Shown in pieces: positions 8,248-17,417 of a stretch of 36,910 nucleotides of DNA. Both the position numbers and the translations under genes were made by a program. Source of the DNA: JBBQFC01 sp038321615 (lineage in GTDB: Bacteria > Bacteroidota > Bacteroidia > Flavobacteriales_D > Cryomorphaceae); contig JBBQFC010000034.1 of NCBI GenBank assembly GCA_038321615.1, forward strand, positions 1 through 36,910, in the 5' to 3' direction. The notes under the pieces are model-generated. The model saw only the letters and a program-made list of their open reading frames with translations, had not been told where the DNA came from and did no database searches. The number at the start of each line of letters is the position of its first letter. Within the stretch, counting starts at the first letter, position 1.

Positions 8248-8964
8248 TTAATTTTTACTTCCCGTAAATTTATACCCCACACTACGGATAGAATGAAAAA
8301 ATTCAGGCTCCCTGCTGTTCGTTTCAAAGTATTTCCGGAAGGCTAAAATGTAATTATCGATGGTGCGGGTAGATGGAAAAACGTCCTCGCCCCACACAGC
8401 CGTCAATATCTCGTCGCGGGAAACGACCTCGCCCGCCCGAGCGATTAAGAATTGGAGGAGATCGATTTCACGCTTCGAGAGCGTAATCTTCCCGTTGGTG
8501 TTGTTGCCTTCCACTTCGAAGGTGGAGAAGTTAATAACGTTGCCCCCAAATTGAAAAATGCCGGTGCGGGCGTCAATAGCGGTTGAAGGATCGAACTTCC
8601 TGATCAGGTTTTCAATCCGCAGCAGCAATTCTTCCAGGTGAAACGGCTTGGTAAGGTAATCGTTGGCGCCGAATTTTAGCCCCTGTACCCTATCGCTTCC
8701 TTCGCCCTTGGCGCTCAGAAAAAGTATGGGGATGGTATTACCTTCGCTCCGAAGGGTTTTACAGACAGTGAGCCCATCCATTTTCGGAAGCATTATATCG
8801 AGCACACAGAGCTGAAAGTCACCGGTTCGCGCCATTTCCAGGCCGCTCATACCATCGGCGGTTGTGGCTACCTCGTAACCTTCCAATTCCAGGTTTAAGC
8901 TAATTAAGTCGCTTAGACTGGATTCGTCTTCTACGAGCAATATTGAACCTTTACGTTTTTCCAC
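8248..8964 (-). CDS. OmpR/PhoB-family response regulator
   Basis: The 238-aa protein has a receiver domain (about 6-120) with acidic pair Glu12/Asp13, phospho-acceptor Asp56 in LCVLDIMLPKMDG, Ser84 in FLSAKG and Lys106 in YLTKPF. A winged-helix effector follows (about 135-235; LSKREIDLLQFL, AVWGEDVFPSTRTIDNYI, IRSVGYKF), which binds DNA once the receiver is phosphorylated. It resembles Bacteroidota RprY-type regulators, but I cannot assign the target genes. No histidine kinase gene is adjacent, so it is an orphan here. The start is GTG (MEKRKGSILLVEDE); no in-frame ATG fits better, because the first beta strand begins at residue 7. Confidence 0.92.
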   Translation of the reverse strand: MEKRKGSILLVEDESSLSDLISLNLELEGYEVATTADGMSGLEMARTGDFQLCVLDIMLPKMDGLTVCKTLRSEGNTIPILFLSAKGEGSDRVQGLKFGANDYLTKPFHLEELLLRIENLIRKFDPSTAIDARTGIFQFGGNVINFSTFEVEGNNTNGKITLSKREIDLLQFLIARAGEVVSRDEILTAVWGEDVFPSTRTIDNYILAFRKYFETNSREPEFFHSIRSVGYKFTGSKN

Positions 8965-9062
8965 AACTTTTGCTTTGCCGGTTTATCAGTTGGCAGTCGG
9001 TAAACTTATCAAATAAAGTTTTGTTTTTTCCTTGAGTATATTCGCCCTTTAAAATCTATGAC

Positions 9063-9479
9063 TTGACGCCTGAAGAAATTATCGAAAAAACCAAGGCCAT
9101 CAGCAAGAATACCTTGATGGAGACTTTGGACATTAACTTCACGGTAGTGGGCGAAGGATATCTAGAGGCTACCATGCCAGTAAACGCCAAGGTGCATCAG
9201 CCGCAAGGCCTGCTTCACGGTGGAGCGTCGGTGGCATTGGCCGAGTCCGTTGGTAGTTTTGGAAGTGCCTATCTTTTGAGAAAGACGGGGCAATCGGCCG
9301 TAGGCGTGGAAATAAACGCCAACCACATACGCAGTGTGCGCGCGGGATTGGTTACGGCGAAGGCGCAAATACTCCACCAAGGAAAAAGCCTGCATGTGTG
9401 GGAAATAAAAATTACCGATGAAGCGGATAAATTGGTTTCCGCTTGTCGCCTTACGATGATGGTTATTTCGAAGCCTTGA
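9063..9479 (+). CDS. menI: Hotdog-fold thioesterase, probable DHNA-CoA hydrolase
   Basis: The 138-aa sequence closely follows E. coli YdiI/MenI as I remember it: LEATMPVNAKVHQPQGLLHGGASVALAES with His52-Gly53-Gly54 and catalytic Glu61, then VGVEINANHIRSVRAG. MenI hydrolyses 1,4-dihydroxy-2-naphthoyl-CoA in menaquinone synthesis; related PaaI-type enzymes act on other acyl-CoAs. The two genes that follow, menF and menD, support the menaquinone role. The start must be TTG at 9063: the nearby ATG at 9058 is out of frame and hits a stop at its third codon. It overlaps the likely menF start by 4 nt (TTGA). Confidence 0.82.
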   Translation: MTPEEIIEKTKAISKNTLMETLDINFTVVGEGYLEATMPVNAKVHQPQGLLHGGASVALAESVGSFGSAYLLRKTGQSAVGVEINANHIRSVRAGLVTAKAQILHQGKSLHVWEIKITDEADKLVSACRLTMMVISKP

Positions 9480-10516
9480 ACAAAACGGCAATTTCTACTT
9501 CGGCCATCGATCGGGCGCAGCAACTGCTTGATTTAGATCATGCTTTCGCCTTTGTACGCTTCCCGAGCGAAGCAGACCCGGTGCTTTATCCTTACCTTAT
9601 CAAAGGTGAGTTGCCGGCTCATTATTTTGTGGTACACGCTTGGGATGCTGATACCCCCGCCGCCTTTTTCAGCGCGGAAGCCATAAAAGGAACTGAAAGT
9701 ACCACCATATCGCCGACACATGCCGACGCGGTGCACACCTCTTACAATGATTACCGCGCACAATTCGGTGCGCTACAACAGCTATTTCGCGAAGGAGACT
9801 TGAAAAAAGCAATTCTCTCACGCACCATCGTGCACGAATTAGATAGCGCGTTGAACGTCTTGAATGCGTTCTCCAAACTTGCGTTTCAATACCCTGACGC
9901 GATGATTTTTCTTATAAATCATCCCACTGATGGCACTTGGATCGGAGCGAGCCCGGAGCTTTTATTGCAGTGTGAAGGTCAACATTATCAAACGCTCAGC
10001 TTAGCAGGAACCAAAGCAGCAACCGACGCAAGCGACTGGTCAGAAAAAGAATTTGAAGAACATCGATTCGTTTCAGACCACATCAGGCAGGTAGCGGCTA
10101 GCTGTAGCGCCAAAAATATAGAAGAGAAAGGGCCTTATACCATAGCTGCAGGCCCGGTAAAACATTTACGCACCGATTTTTCCTTCGATATGCTCGCAAA
10201 GAACCTTGGGATGAATGCCTTTTTGGAAGCCCTCCACCCTACTCCTGCCATAGCTGGATGGCCGATAGACGAAGCTATAGATGCGATTAATCGGGTGGAG
10301 AAGCACGCCCGCAAACTCTATTGCGGATACATCGGCCAGGTGAAGGCCAATTCCGGAAAGTTCTATGTAAGCTTGCGTTGCGCAGAAATTCGAGATCGCA
10401 AGCTTATTTGCTACAGCGGTGGCGGCATCACCGCCCAGTCACATTTAGCCCTCGAGTGGAAAGAAACCCAATTGAAGGCAGAAACGCTTATTTCCGTTTT
10501 TAAAGATGAGCAGTAA
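9476..10516 (+). CDS. menF: Isochorismate synthase
   Basis: The enzyme converts chorismate to isochorismate, the first committed step of menaquinone synthesis, in the cytosol with Mg2+. The chorismate-binding fold fills about residues 85-345. Visible motifs are GDLKKAILSRTI with the general-base Lys near 111, IGASPELLL (Glu161), SLAGTKAA (175-182), EEHRFVSDHIR (Glu194/195), HPTPAIAGWP (254-263) and YCGYIGQV (282-289). The N-terminal ~85 residues are short and weakly conserved. I prefer the TTG at 9476, which overlaps the menI stop as TTGA and gives 346 aa; a TTG at 9443 would add 11 residues read from the end of menI. Its 3' end overlaps menD by 11 nt. Confidence 0.9.
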   Translation: MNKTAISTSAIDRAQQLLDLDHAFAFVRFPSEADPVLYPYLIKGELPAHYFVVHAWDADTPAAFFSAEAIKGTESTTISPTHADAVHTSYNDYRAQFGALQQLFREGDLKKAILSRTIVHELDSALNVLNAFSKLAFQYPDAMIFLINHPTDGTWIGASPELLLQCEGQHYQTLSLAGTKAATDASDWSEKEFEEHRFVSDHIRQVAASCSAKNIEEKGPYTIAAGPVKHLRTDFSFDMLAKNLGMNAFLEALHPTPAIAGWPIDEAIDAINRVEKHARKLYCGYIGQVKANSGKFYVSLRCAEIRDRKLICYSGGGITAQSHLALEWKETQLKAETLISVFKDEQ

Positions 10517-12233
10517 AACACTGGAGCTGAGCGATAAGGAAGGCGTTGCCGAATTGGTGAGGGCATGTTATCACTTCGGAATGCGGCACGTGGTGATATC
10601 GCCGGGCTCGCGAAATGCACCCATCACCCTATCGTTGGTTCGATCAGGACTTTTCGAATGCCACAGCATCGCCGACGAACGCGCTGCCGGATTTTATGCC
10701 TTAGGCTTGGCGGCAGCTTCCGGAACGCCAGTTGCCGCAGTATGTACGAGTGGATCGGCTACGGCCAATCTTGCTCCCGCAATGAGTGAAGCCTTTTACG
10801 CGCGTATTCCACTGATAGCTATTACCGCCGACCGCCCTTCCGAATGGACCGATCAGGGCAATGGGCAAACCATTCGGCAAGAAGGTATTTTTAGAAATTT
10901 CTGCAAAATGGGGTTTAACCTGCACGCAGAACCCACCCACGCCGATGAAGAATGGTTCAATCGAAGAAAATTAAGCCAGCTTTTTAACTCGGCCCTGCAC
11001 GCGGACAAAGGACCTGCCCATATTAATGTACCGCTTCGCGAACCCCTTTATGGCGTTAAAACCTATGAGTGGCAGGGCAAAAATCCATACTACCACACCA
11101 CCACTCCCGACTATCAACTATCGGCGGCAGATGCGAAACGCTTTACAGATACCTTCGCAAATACCCGGCGGGTAATGATACTCGTGGGGCAATCGCCGGT
11201 TGAATCTGAACTGAGCGATATGCTGCAATTGGCTTTGAAAGCCGAAAATGTGATTGTCCTTACCGAAACGGGCTCAAATGTGGAATTGGAGCATCAGGTC
11301 GATACCATCGATCGGTTGCTGATGAGCATAGATGGCTTGGAACTAAACGAGTCGTTAAAGCCCGAACTACTCATTAGCGTCGGGGCTTTTCTGGTGAGTA
11401 AAAAAGTTAAGGCCTGGCTGAGAGATGCACCAATCAAGGCACATTGGCGTGTGCATCCGAACGATTCGGGCATCGACACCTATCAGAATTTGACCGAAGA
11501 AATAAGGATGCGTCCTTTCGATTTCTTTACGGAAGTGCTGGCTGATTCGAACGCACCTTCGACGTATAAAAATGATTGGCGGAGCCTGTATCAGATTGCT
11601 GCGGACGCACATAATAATTACACAGCCGGGTTGCCTTATTCCGATTTCTCAGCTTTCCGCGATCTTCTCCCGGCCTTAAAGCCAGGGAGTGTGCTGCATT
11701 CGGCCAATAGCTCGCCGATACGTTACATTCAATTATTTGGTAGGATGAATGGGTTGGAATACCAGGTGAATCGGGGTACGAGCGGTATTGATGGCTCTAC
11801 GAGTACCGCCGCCGGCTGGGCGCGAGCCCAGCCCGCTGCGCAGCACGTGTTGATCACCGGCGACGTAGCTTTTCTCTATGATTCCAATGCGCTTTGGAAC
11901 GATGCTTTTCCCGAGAACTTAAAAATAGTGGTGATCAACAACGGCGGCGGCGGAATATTCCGAATCATCGACGGTTCAAACGAAATTCCCGAATTAGACA
12001 GGTTCTTCGAAACCCATCATAAAGTCGATCTAAACGCTCTGTGCCAAGCTTTTAGCTTCCCCTTTCTCCGCGTCACAAACCAAAAAGAACTAGCCGACCT
12101 TCTGCCGACCTTTTTCGCAAAGCAGGGCAAAGCTATCCTGGAGATTCAAACTCCGCGAAAATCGAATGCCGGAGTTTTAAAGGCTTATTTTAAATCGATC
12201 CGCAAGGCGATTGAAGAAAATCAAAATAGTTAA
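10506..12233 (+). CDS. menD: 2-succinyl-5-enolpyruvyl-6-hydroxy-3-cyclohexene-1-carboxylate synthase
   Basis: This ThDP-dependent enzyme joins isochorismate with 2-oxoglutarate to make SEPHCHC, directly after MenF. The 575-aa length is normal. The N-terminal pyrimidine-binding domain shows VISPGSRNAP (30-39), the ThDP-activating Glu58 in SIADERAAGFYALG, VCTSGSATANL near 80 and ITADRPSE near 106. The C-terminal pyrophosphate domain has the metal-binding GDVAFLYDSNAL and ending NNGGGGIF (about 452-483). The ATG overlaps menF by 11 nt, so it is translationally coupled. No menB, menC, menE or menH follows; a new transcription unit starts about 80 nt downstream. Confidence 0.95.
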   Translation: MSSKTLELSDKEGVAELVRACYHFGMRHVVISPGSRNAPITLSLVRSGLFECHSIADERAAGFYALGLAAASGTPVAAVCTSGSATANLAPAMSEAFYARIPLIAITADRPSEWTDQGNGQTIRQEGIFRNFCKMGFNLHAEPTHADEEWFNRRKLSQLFNSALHADKGPAHINVPLREPLYGVKTYEWQGKNPYYHTTTPDYQLSAADAKRFTDTFANTRRVMILVGQSPVESELSDMLQLALKAENVIVLTETGSNVELEHQVDTIDRLLMSIDGLELNESLKPELLISVGAFLVSKKVKAWLRDAPIKAHWRVHPNDSGIDTYQNLTEEIRMRPFDFFTEVLADSNAPSTYKNDWRSLYQIAADAHNNYTAGLPYSDFSAFRDLLPALKPGSVLHSANSSPIRYIQLFGRMNGLEYQVNRGTSGIDGSTSTAAGWARAQPAAQHVLITGDVAFLYDSNALWNDAFPENLKIVVINNGGGGIFRIIDGSNEIPELDRFFETHHKVDLNALCQAFSFPFLRVTNQKELADLLPTFFAKQGKAILEIQTPRKSNAGVLKAYFKSIRKAIEENQNS

Positions 12234-12310
12234 CTACGCAGTCCTGAGAAGACATCGGAACGGATCAAAACCGATTTAAGGCAGAATTAATTCTAGATTC
12301 CAAAATATGA

Positions 12311-12340
12311 ATTGAGCTGGTTTCCACCACCTAACCTTTG
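12311..12340 (+). promoter_or_regulatory. Candidate promoter of the PKD/PD40/PorP operon
   Basis: ATTG at 12311-12314 (-33), an 18-nt spacer, then AACCTTTG at 12333-12340 (7 of 8 with TANNTTTG). This gives a leader of about 20 nt before the ATG at 12366. The TTG within the -33 box is also the first possible start of the long frame, which argues against translation from there. Confidence 0.45.
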
Positions 12341-12365
12341 CGAAATAGCGCCGTATATATGGGCT

Positions 12366-15300
12366 ATGATGACTAAAAAAGGTTTAGGACAGTTTGCCAT
12401 GGCGCTCGCGCTGGTGCTGATTCAATGCACCGCCTTTGCGCAATGTCAGCTTTACGATTTCTTCGGAAATCCTTCGAATAACCCCTATTGGTATAGCTGT
12501 AACGGAAATAATTTTTCGCTCAATCTCCAATCGCCCAATACCATTGGAGCGTGGACGATTAACTGGGGCGATGGCAGCCCTATTCAATCGGGTGCGGGTT
12601 TGGCACCACCTACTGCTATAGTGCATACTTACGCCGCTACGGTCGATTCATTTCTCTTAACATTTACCGAAACAGCCACCGGCTGCACCGTAAATGGAGT
12701 GGTGATAATGGAACAAGCTACCAGCGCATCGATTCAAGTTCCCGTTGGGGGTCTCACTCAGGCCTGTGCGCCTCAGACCATGGCCTTTATCAACTCCAGC
12801 ACAAACACTTCCGAAACAACAGTATTTACCTGGAATTTTGGCGACGGATCTCCTATTGAAGTTTACGATTACACCAATCTTGGCGAAACGGTCTATCATA
12901 CTTATCAGGTAGGTACCGTCGATTGCGAAACCGTGGTGACACTCTCCGCCGAAAATTATTGCAACACCGTGCAAGGTGGTCCGAGTTCAGCAACTTTTAA
13001 CCCCATACGTATTTGGGATATTGACGATGCGGGTATCACCGCTTCCGAAACCATTCTCTGCTTTCCCGACAATACGGTGATACTCACAAATACCACCGAG
13101 CGAAACTGCCTCTTTCAAGGTAATATTTACCAACGCTTCGAGTATTGGAATTTTGGCGATTACTGGGGCCTGGGCTACGACTCGATTATAGATTGGAGAG
13201 CATGGCCACCGACCTTCCCACAAACGCTTTCGTATCCGGGCATTGGCACATACACTGCTACATTATTGGATAGTAACCTCTGTGGTATCGACGTGGCGAC
13301 TATCGTGATTCAAATCGTTGCGCCCCCCACTGCCAATGCTTCTTCCAATGTCAATACCATTTGCGAAGACCAAGCTGTAACTTTTACGAATTCTTCATCG
13401 CCCAACGCGACCAATTTTGTTTGGAATTTTGGCGATGGCACCCCACTCGTATTTAGCGGAGCTCCAACCCTAACGCACGTTTTCAACAACCCAGGTTCTT
13501 ACAATGTAAGCCTCATAGCATCGGTAGGAGGGGTGGGAAGCGGCTGTGCCGATACCACGTTTATACCCATCACCGTGCTGGCTGCCCCGGTGGCGCAAAT
13601 TATACTCGATAATCCCGCTGCTTGCGATATGCTGGCAGTAACATTTACCAATGGATCTACTGGAGCTATAAATACGTGGGCCTGGAATTTTGGAAACGGA
13701 AATACCAGTTCGTTGCCAAACCCCCCGATACAAAACTACCTCAACCCGGGGGTGTACAATGTGAATCTTACTGTAACAGGCCTCAACGGATGTATACATT
13801 CCGACACCGAAATAGTGCGCGTGCGCCAAAGTCCGGTAGCCAATTTTGCAGTAACCGATGTATGTATTGGTTCGGCTGGTCAATTTACCGACCTGTCATC
13901 TTTTGCACCGGGACAACCTATCATTTCCCGGGCTTGGAATTTTGGCGATGGGTTCACCAGTAATGTGCAGAATCCCACACATACCTATGCTATTCCGGGT
14001 ACGTACACCATTACCCTTACGGTGAATACCGCTCATTGCACCGGCTCCACCACCCGAACGGTGAATGTTCAAGCCGCTCCGGTGGCCGCATATAATGCAA
14101 ATACGGCTGGTGGATGTGCGCCCCTTTCGGTGAATTTTACCAACACGAGCACTTCAGCAGTTCTATACACCTGGCTTTTTGGCGATGGCGGTGCAAGCAG
14201 CGTTCAGAATCCGAACCACGTGTTTCAAAATTTTGGAAATGCCGATTCAGTATATACAGTTAGCTTAATTGCGCGCAACGCATTTGGCTGCACCGATACC
14301 ATTCGAACCGACATTACCGTACACCCCACGGCAGTGGCTCAATACCAACAATTTTACACTCCGAGTTGTGCCCCTGCTCCTGCATCGTTTATTAACACTT
14401 CTCAAAATGCAACTTCGTATATCTGGACTTTTGGCGATGGATCGCCGGCGGTGACCGACGTAAACCCGACCCATGTTTTTGAGAACACCACCCTGTTTCT
14501 CCAAACATTCACAGTTACCCTTGTCGCCATTACCCCTTTCGGCTGCAACGATACCACTACCACCACCGTAAGTGTTTATCCGAAACCGGACTTTGACTTC
14601 AATCTCACTAATAATACTGGTTGCAGCCCTTTTACTGTGCAATTTCCACTGGTATCGGGGGCGGTGAGCTACGCCTGGAATTTTGGCGATGGCACCATCA
14701 GCAACGGCGGGAACCCAAGCCATGTGTATCCCAACAATACCTTGCTGCCCATTACCTACACGGCGCAATTGATTGCCACTTCGGCCTTTGGTTGCAGCGA
14801 CACGGCTACGGCCGATGTCACAGTGCATCCATTACCTATTACCCAATTTTCAGCCGACCGGATTTCGGGTTGCGGACCCCTTACGGTCAATTTTGAAAAT
14901 CAAAGTATTCTCGCCGACTCGGTGATATGGAACTACGGCAATGGCCAGACTTCCGATACTATGGCCGTAACACATGCCCACACTTTCGTGAATGCAACGA
15001 ATGCAACGGTGAGTTATACGGTATCACTTACCGCATTTACCGACCAAGGCTGTTCGCGCACCTTCACCCGCGCTATACAAGTGCATCCGGAAGTTACCGC
15101 ATCTTACACCCATCCGCTTCAAGCTTGTTCGCCGTTCAGTTTTGCTTTTCAGAATACCTCGCAGAACGCCAGTATTTACCAATGGGACTTGGGCAATGGT
15201 ACGGTTAGCTTAGCTCAAAACCCGATGGCGGGTTATTCCAACAATACGGCCCTTCCCGACACCTTCGATATTCGATTGATCTCCACGAGCGTTTTCGGTT

Positions 15301-17417
15301 GTGAAGACACCGCCCGAAGCACCATTGTGGTTTATCCAAAACCGCTGGCGGCCTTTGTACCCGACAATACCACTGGTTGCAGCCCGCTTACTGTACAGTT
15401 TCAAAACAACAGTACTGTGGCCGACACGTACCAATGGAATTACGGCGATGGAACTACGGCAACTACCGCCGCTCCTTTTCACAGCCACACGTTCTTCTCT
15501 ACATCGTTGGCCACGCAAACCTTCGATGTGCGGCTCGTTGCCAGCACGAATTTTGGCTGTAGCGACACTGCCAACTGGAGCGTAACCGTATATCCCGATG
15601 TCCTTGCCAATTTCACACCTGCCCCCGAAGAAGGTTGTTCCCCGCTCCAGGTGAGCTTCTTCAACCAAAGCTTTGGTGCAGGTCAGTATTTCTGGAATTT
15701 TGACGATGGCACAGAAGGATTCACCTCCAGCCCCACCCGTCTCTTTGTGAACCTTACGGATACGGTGCAAGATTTCAATGTGCGCCTTATCGCCCAATCG
15801 GGATTTGGATGTACAGATACCGCATACAGCAATATCAAGGTATTCCCACTTCCATCAGTCGATTTTATTGTAGCATCCATTGATGGTTGCTATCCTGCGG
15901 AGTTCACCTTTGCCAACCTTACTGCCGGTGCTACTTCCTACGCCTGGACTTATGGCGACGGAGGCCAATCGACTACTGCCGACTCCCTCCATACCCACGT
16001 TTACACCAACACAGGAACCACGATCAACGAATACACCGTTCAATTAACTGCTACTACGACCCATGGCTGCAGCGCCAGCGATCTGCTCGAAGTAGATGTA
16101 ATTCCGGAGATTATTGCCAATGTGACTCCCCCAACCGGTGGATGCTCGCCTTACACAGCCAATTTTGTAAATAATTCCACGGGTGCATTTACGTATTATT
16201 GGGACTTTGGCGATGGCAACTTCTCGCAAGACGCCAACCCAATACACGTATATGACAACCCTACCGAAGACAACCAAGCCTACACCGTAACTTTTGTGGC
16301 GCAGTCGCTGTGGGGTTGCGCAGATACCGTAGTATTCACCATTCCCGTATTGGGTTTACCCGATGCCGAATTCGTTGCCAGTCCTTCTGTACAGCGATTC
16401 CCATTGGCTACTATAGATGTGGTAAATCTTTCGCAGGCAAATCCTGGATCGGCATACATTTGGAATTGGGGTGATGGCACTCTTACCACATCCGATAATA
16501 CTACCACTCCCGAAGGGCATACTTACTCCACTTGGGGCGAATACACGGTAATACTGACCGTTGGCAATTCTATTTGCAGCGATTCTACTTCACAGACCAT
16601 TCGCATTTTGCCTCCCTTCCCTATCGCCGATTTTATTGGAGAAGGAAAAGGCTGTATGCCTTTGCCCGTGAGCTTTGAAAGCACCAGTACCTACGCTGTA
16701 AGTTACCTCTGGAATTTTGGCGATGGAAATGTGAGCAATATCGCTAATCCCACCCACGCTTATAACCAGGCAGGTACGTATAATGTAACCTTAACGGTAA
16801 CCGGCCCCGGTGGCGACCAAGATATTATGGTGCGCGCCGATATTGTAGTAGTGCACCCGCGAGCCAATGCATTCTTCACGGTAAATCCGCCCGTTATTAC
16901 CATTCCCGATCAGGTATTCTTCCTGAATCTTTCTACCAATTCCACCATTTCTGAATGGGACTTTGGCGATGGGAATACGTCAACCGACTTCTCGCCGTAC
17001 AATTTCTACGAGTCGCTTGGATGGCATGGCGTAACCTTGATCGCCAACAACGAGTTCAACTGTCCGGACAGCTTTACGGTCGATCAAGCGGTACTGGGTA
17101 ACGCAGAATCGCGCATTGCCCTGCCTAATGCCTTTACACCCAGCGAAAATGGCCCAAATGGCGGGTATTGGACGGTAGACGACATGTTCAACAACAACGT
17201 ATTCTTCCCATTCTACAAAGGTGTGGAAGAGTTTAAAATGCAGATTTTCAACAAGTGGGGCGAACTGCTCTTCGAGTCCACAGATGTGCGACAAGGCTGG
17301 GATGGCTATTACCGAGGTGCCATCTGCAAGCAAGACGTGTACGTGTGGCGTGTTGACGTAAAATTCCTCGACGGCGGTAAGCTCAGTGATATCGGCGATG
17401 TAACCCTTATACGATAA
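12366..17417 (+). CDS. Giant PKD-repeat secreted protein with T9SS type B C-terminal domain
   Basis: A 1683-aa protein. The signal peptide MMTKKGLGQFAMALALVLIQ...AFAQ (about 27 residues) fixes the start at 12366 or 12369; an upstream TTG would put 18 non-signal residues in front. I count about 18 PKD-type units by the W-(F/Y/W)-G-(D/N)-G motif (e.g. WNFGDGSP, WTFGDGSP, WNYGDGTT, WDFGDGNFS, WNFGDGNVS), spaced roughly 80-95 residues apart. Most share GCSPLTVQF-like and FGCSDTA-like elements. The final ~100 residues (ALPNAFTPSENGPNGGYW, IFNKWGELLF, GWDGYYRG, VTLIR) form the CHU_C type B sorting domain. Expected role: a long filamentous surface adhesin or gliding-related protein. Its stop overlaps the next ATG by one base (TAATG). 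Confidence 0.92.
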   Translation: MMTKKGLGQFAMALALVLIQCTAFAQCQLYDFFGNPSNNPYWYSCNGNNFSLNLQSPNTIGAWTINWGDGSPIQSGAGLAPPTAIVHTYAATVDSFLLTFTETATGCTVNGVVIMEQATSASIQVPVGGLTQACAPQTMAFINSSTNTSETTVFTWNFGDGSPIEVYDYTNLGETVYHTYQVGTVDCETVVTLSAENYCNTVQGGPSSATFNPIRIWDIDDAGITASETILCFPDNTVILTNTTERNCLFQGNIYQRFEYWNFGDYWGLGYDSIIDWRAWPPTFPQTLSYPGIGTYTATLLDSNLCGIDVATIVIQIVAPPTANASSNVNTICEDQAVTFTNSSSPNATNFVWNFGDGTPLVFSGAPTLTHVFNNPGSYNVSLIASVGGVGSGCADTTFIPITVLAAPVAQIILDNPAACDMLAVTFTNGSTGAINTWAWNFGNGNTSSLPNPPIQNYLNPGVYNVNLTVTGLNGCIHSDTEIVRVRQSPVANFAVTDVCIGSAGQFTDLSSFAPGQPIISRAWNFGDGFTSNVQNPTHTYAIPGTYTITLTVNTAHCTGSTTRTVNVQAAPVAAYNANTAGGCAPLSVNFTNTSTSAVLYTWLFGDGGASSVQNPNHVFQNFGNADSVYTVSLIARNAFGCTDTIRTDITVHPTAVAQYQQFYTPSCAPAPASFINTSQNATSYIWTFGDGSPAVTDVNPTHVFENTTLFLQTFTVTLVAITPFGCNDTTTTTVSVYPKPDFDFNLTNNTGCSPFTVQFPLVSGAVSYAWNFGDGTISNGGNPSHVYPNNTLLPITYTAQLIATSAFGCSDTATADVTVHPLPITQFSADRISGCGPLTVNFENQSILADSVIWNYGNGQTSDTMAVTHAHTFVNATNATVSYTVSLTAFTDQGCSRTFTRAIQVHPEVTASYTHPLQACSPFSFAFQNTSQNASIYQWDLGNGTVSLAQNPMAGYSNNTALPDTFDIRLISTSVFGCEDTARSTIVVYPKPLAAFVPDNTTGCSPLTVQFQNNSTVADTYQWNYGDGTTATTAAPFHSHTFFSTSLATQTFDVRLVASTNFGCSDTANWSVTVYPDVLANFTPAPEEGCSPLQVSFFNQSFGAGQYFWNFDDGTEGFTSSPTRLFVNLTDTVQDFNVRLIAQSGFGCTDTAYSNIKVFPLPSVDFIVASIDGCYPAEFTFANLTAGATSYAWTYGDGGQSTTADSLHTHVYTNTGTTINEYTVQLTATTTHGCSASDLLEVDVIPEIIANVTPPTGGCSPYTANFVNNSTGAFTYYWDFGDGNFSQDANPIHVYDNPTEDNQAYTVTFVAQSLWGCADTVVFTIPVLGLPDAEFVASPSVQRFPLATIDVVNLSQANPGSAYIWNWGDGTLTTSDNTTTPEGHTYSTWGEYTVILTVGNSICSDSTSQTIRILPPFPIADFIGEGKGCMPLPVSFESTSTYAVSYLWNFGDGNVSNIANPTHAYNQAGTYNVTLTVTGPGGDQDIMVRADIVVVHPRANAFFTVNPPVITIPDQVFFLNLSTNSTISEWDFGDGNTSTDFSPYNFYESLGWHGVTLIANNEFNCPDSFTVDQAVLGNAESRIALPNAFTPSENGPNGGYWTVDDMFNNNVFFPFYKGVEEFKMQIFNKWGELLFESTDVRQGWDGYYRGAICKQDVYVWRVDVKFLDGGKLSDIGDVTLIR

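Noticed and set aside
12255..12276. ATCGG...CCGAT hairpin after menD as a terminator
   Set aside because: A 5-bp stem with a 12-nt loop and no T-run is too weak to call.
12312..12365. TTG start 18 codons before the giant PKD signal peptide
   Set aside because: The TTG lies in the likely -33 promoter box, and the added residues would bury the signal peptide.
12436..16507. Many 60-195-aa frames in other phases of the giant PKD gene
   Set aside because: They come from the repeated PKD coding pattern and are not in operon phase with anything.
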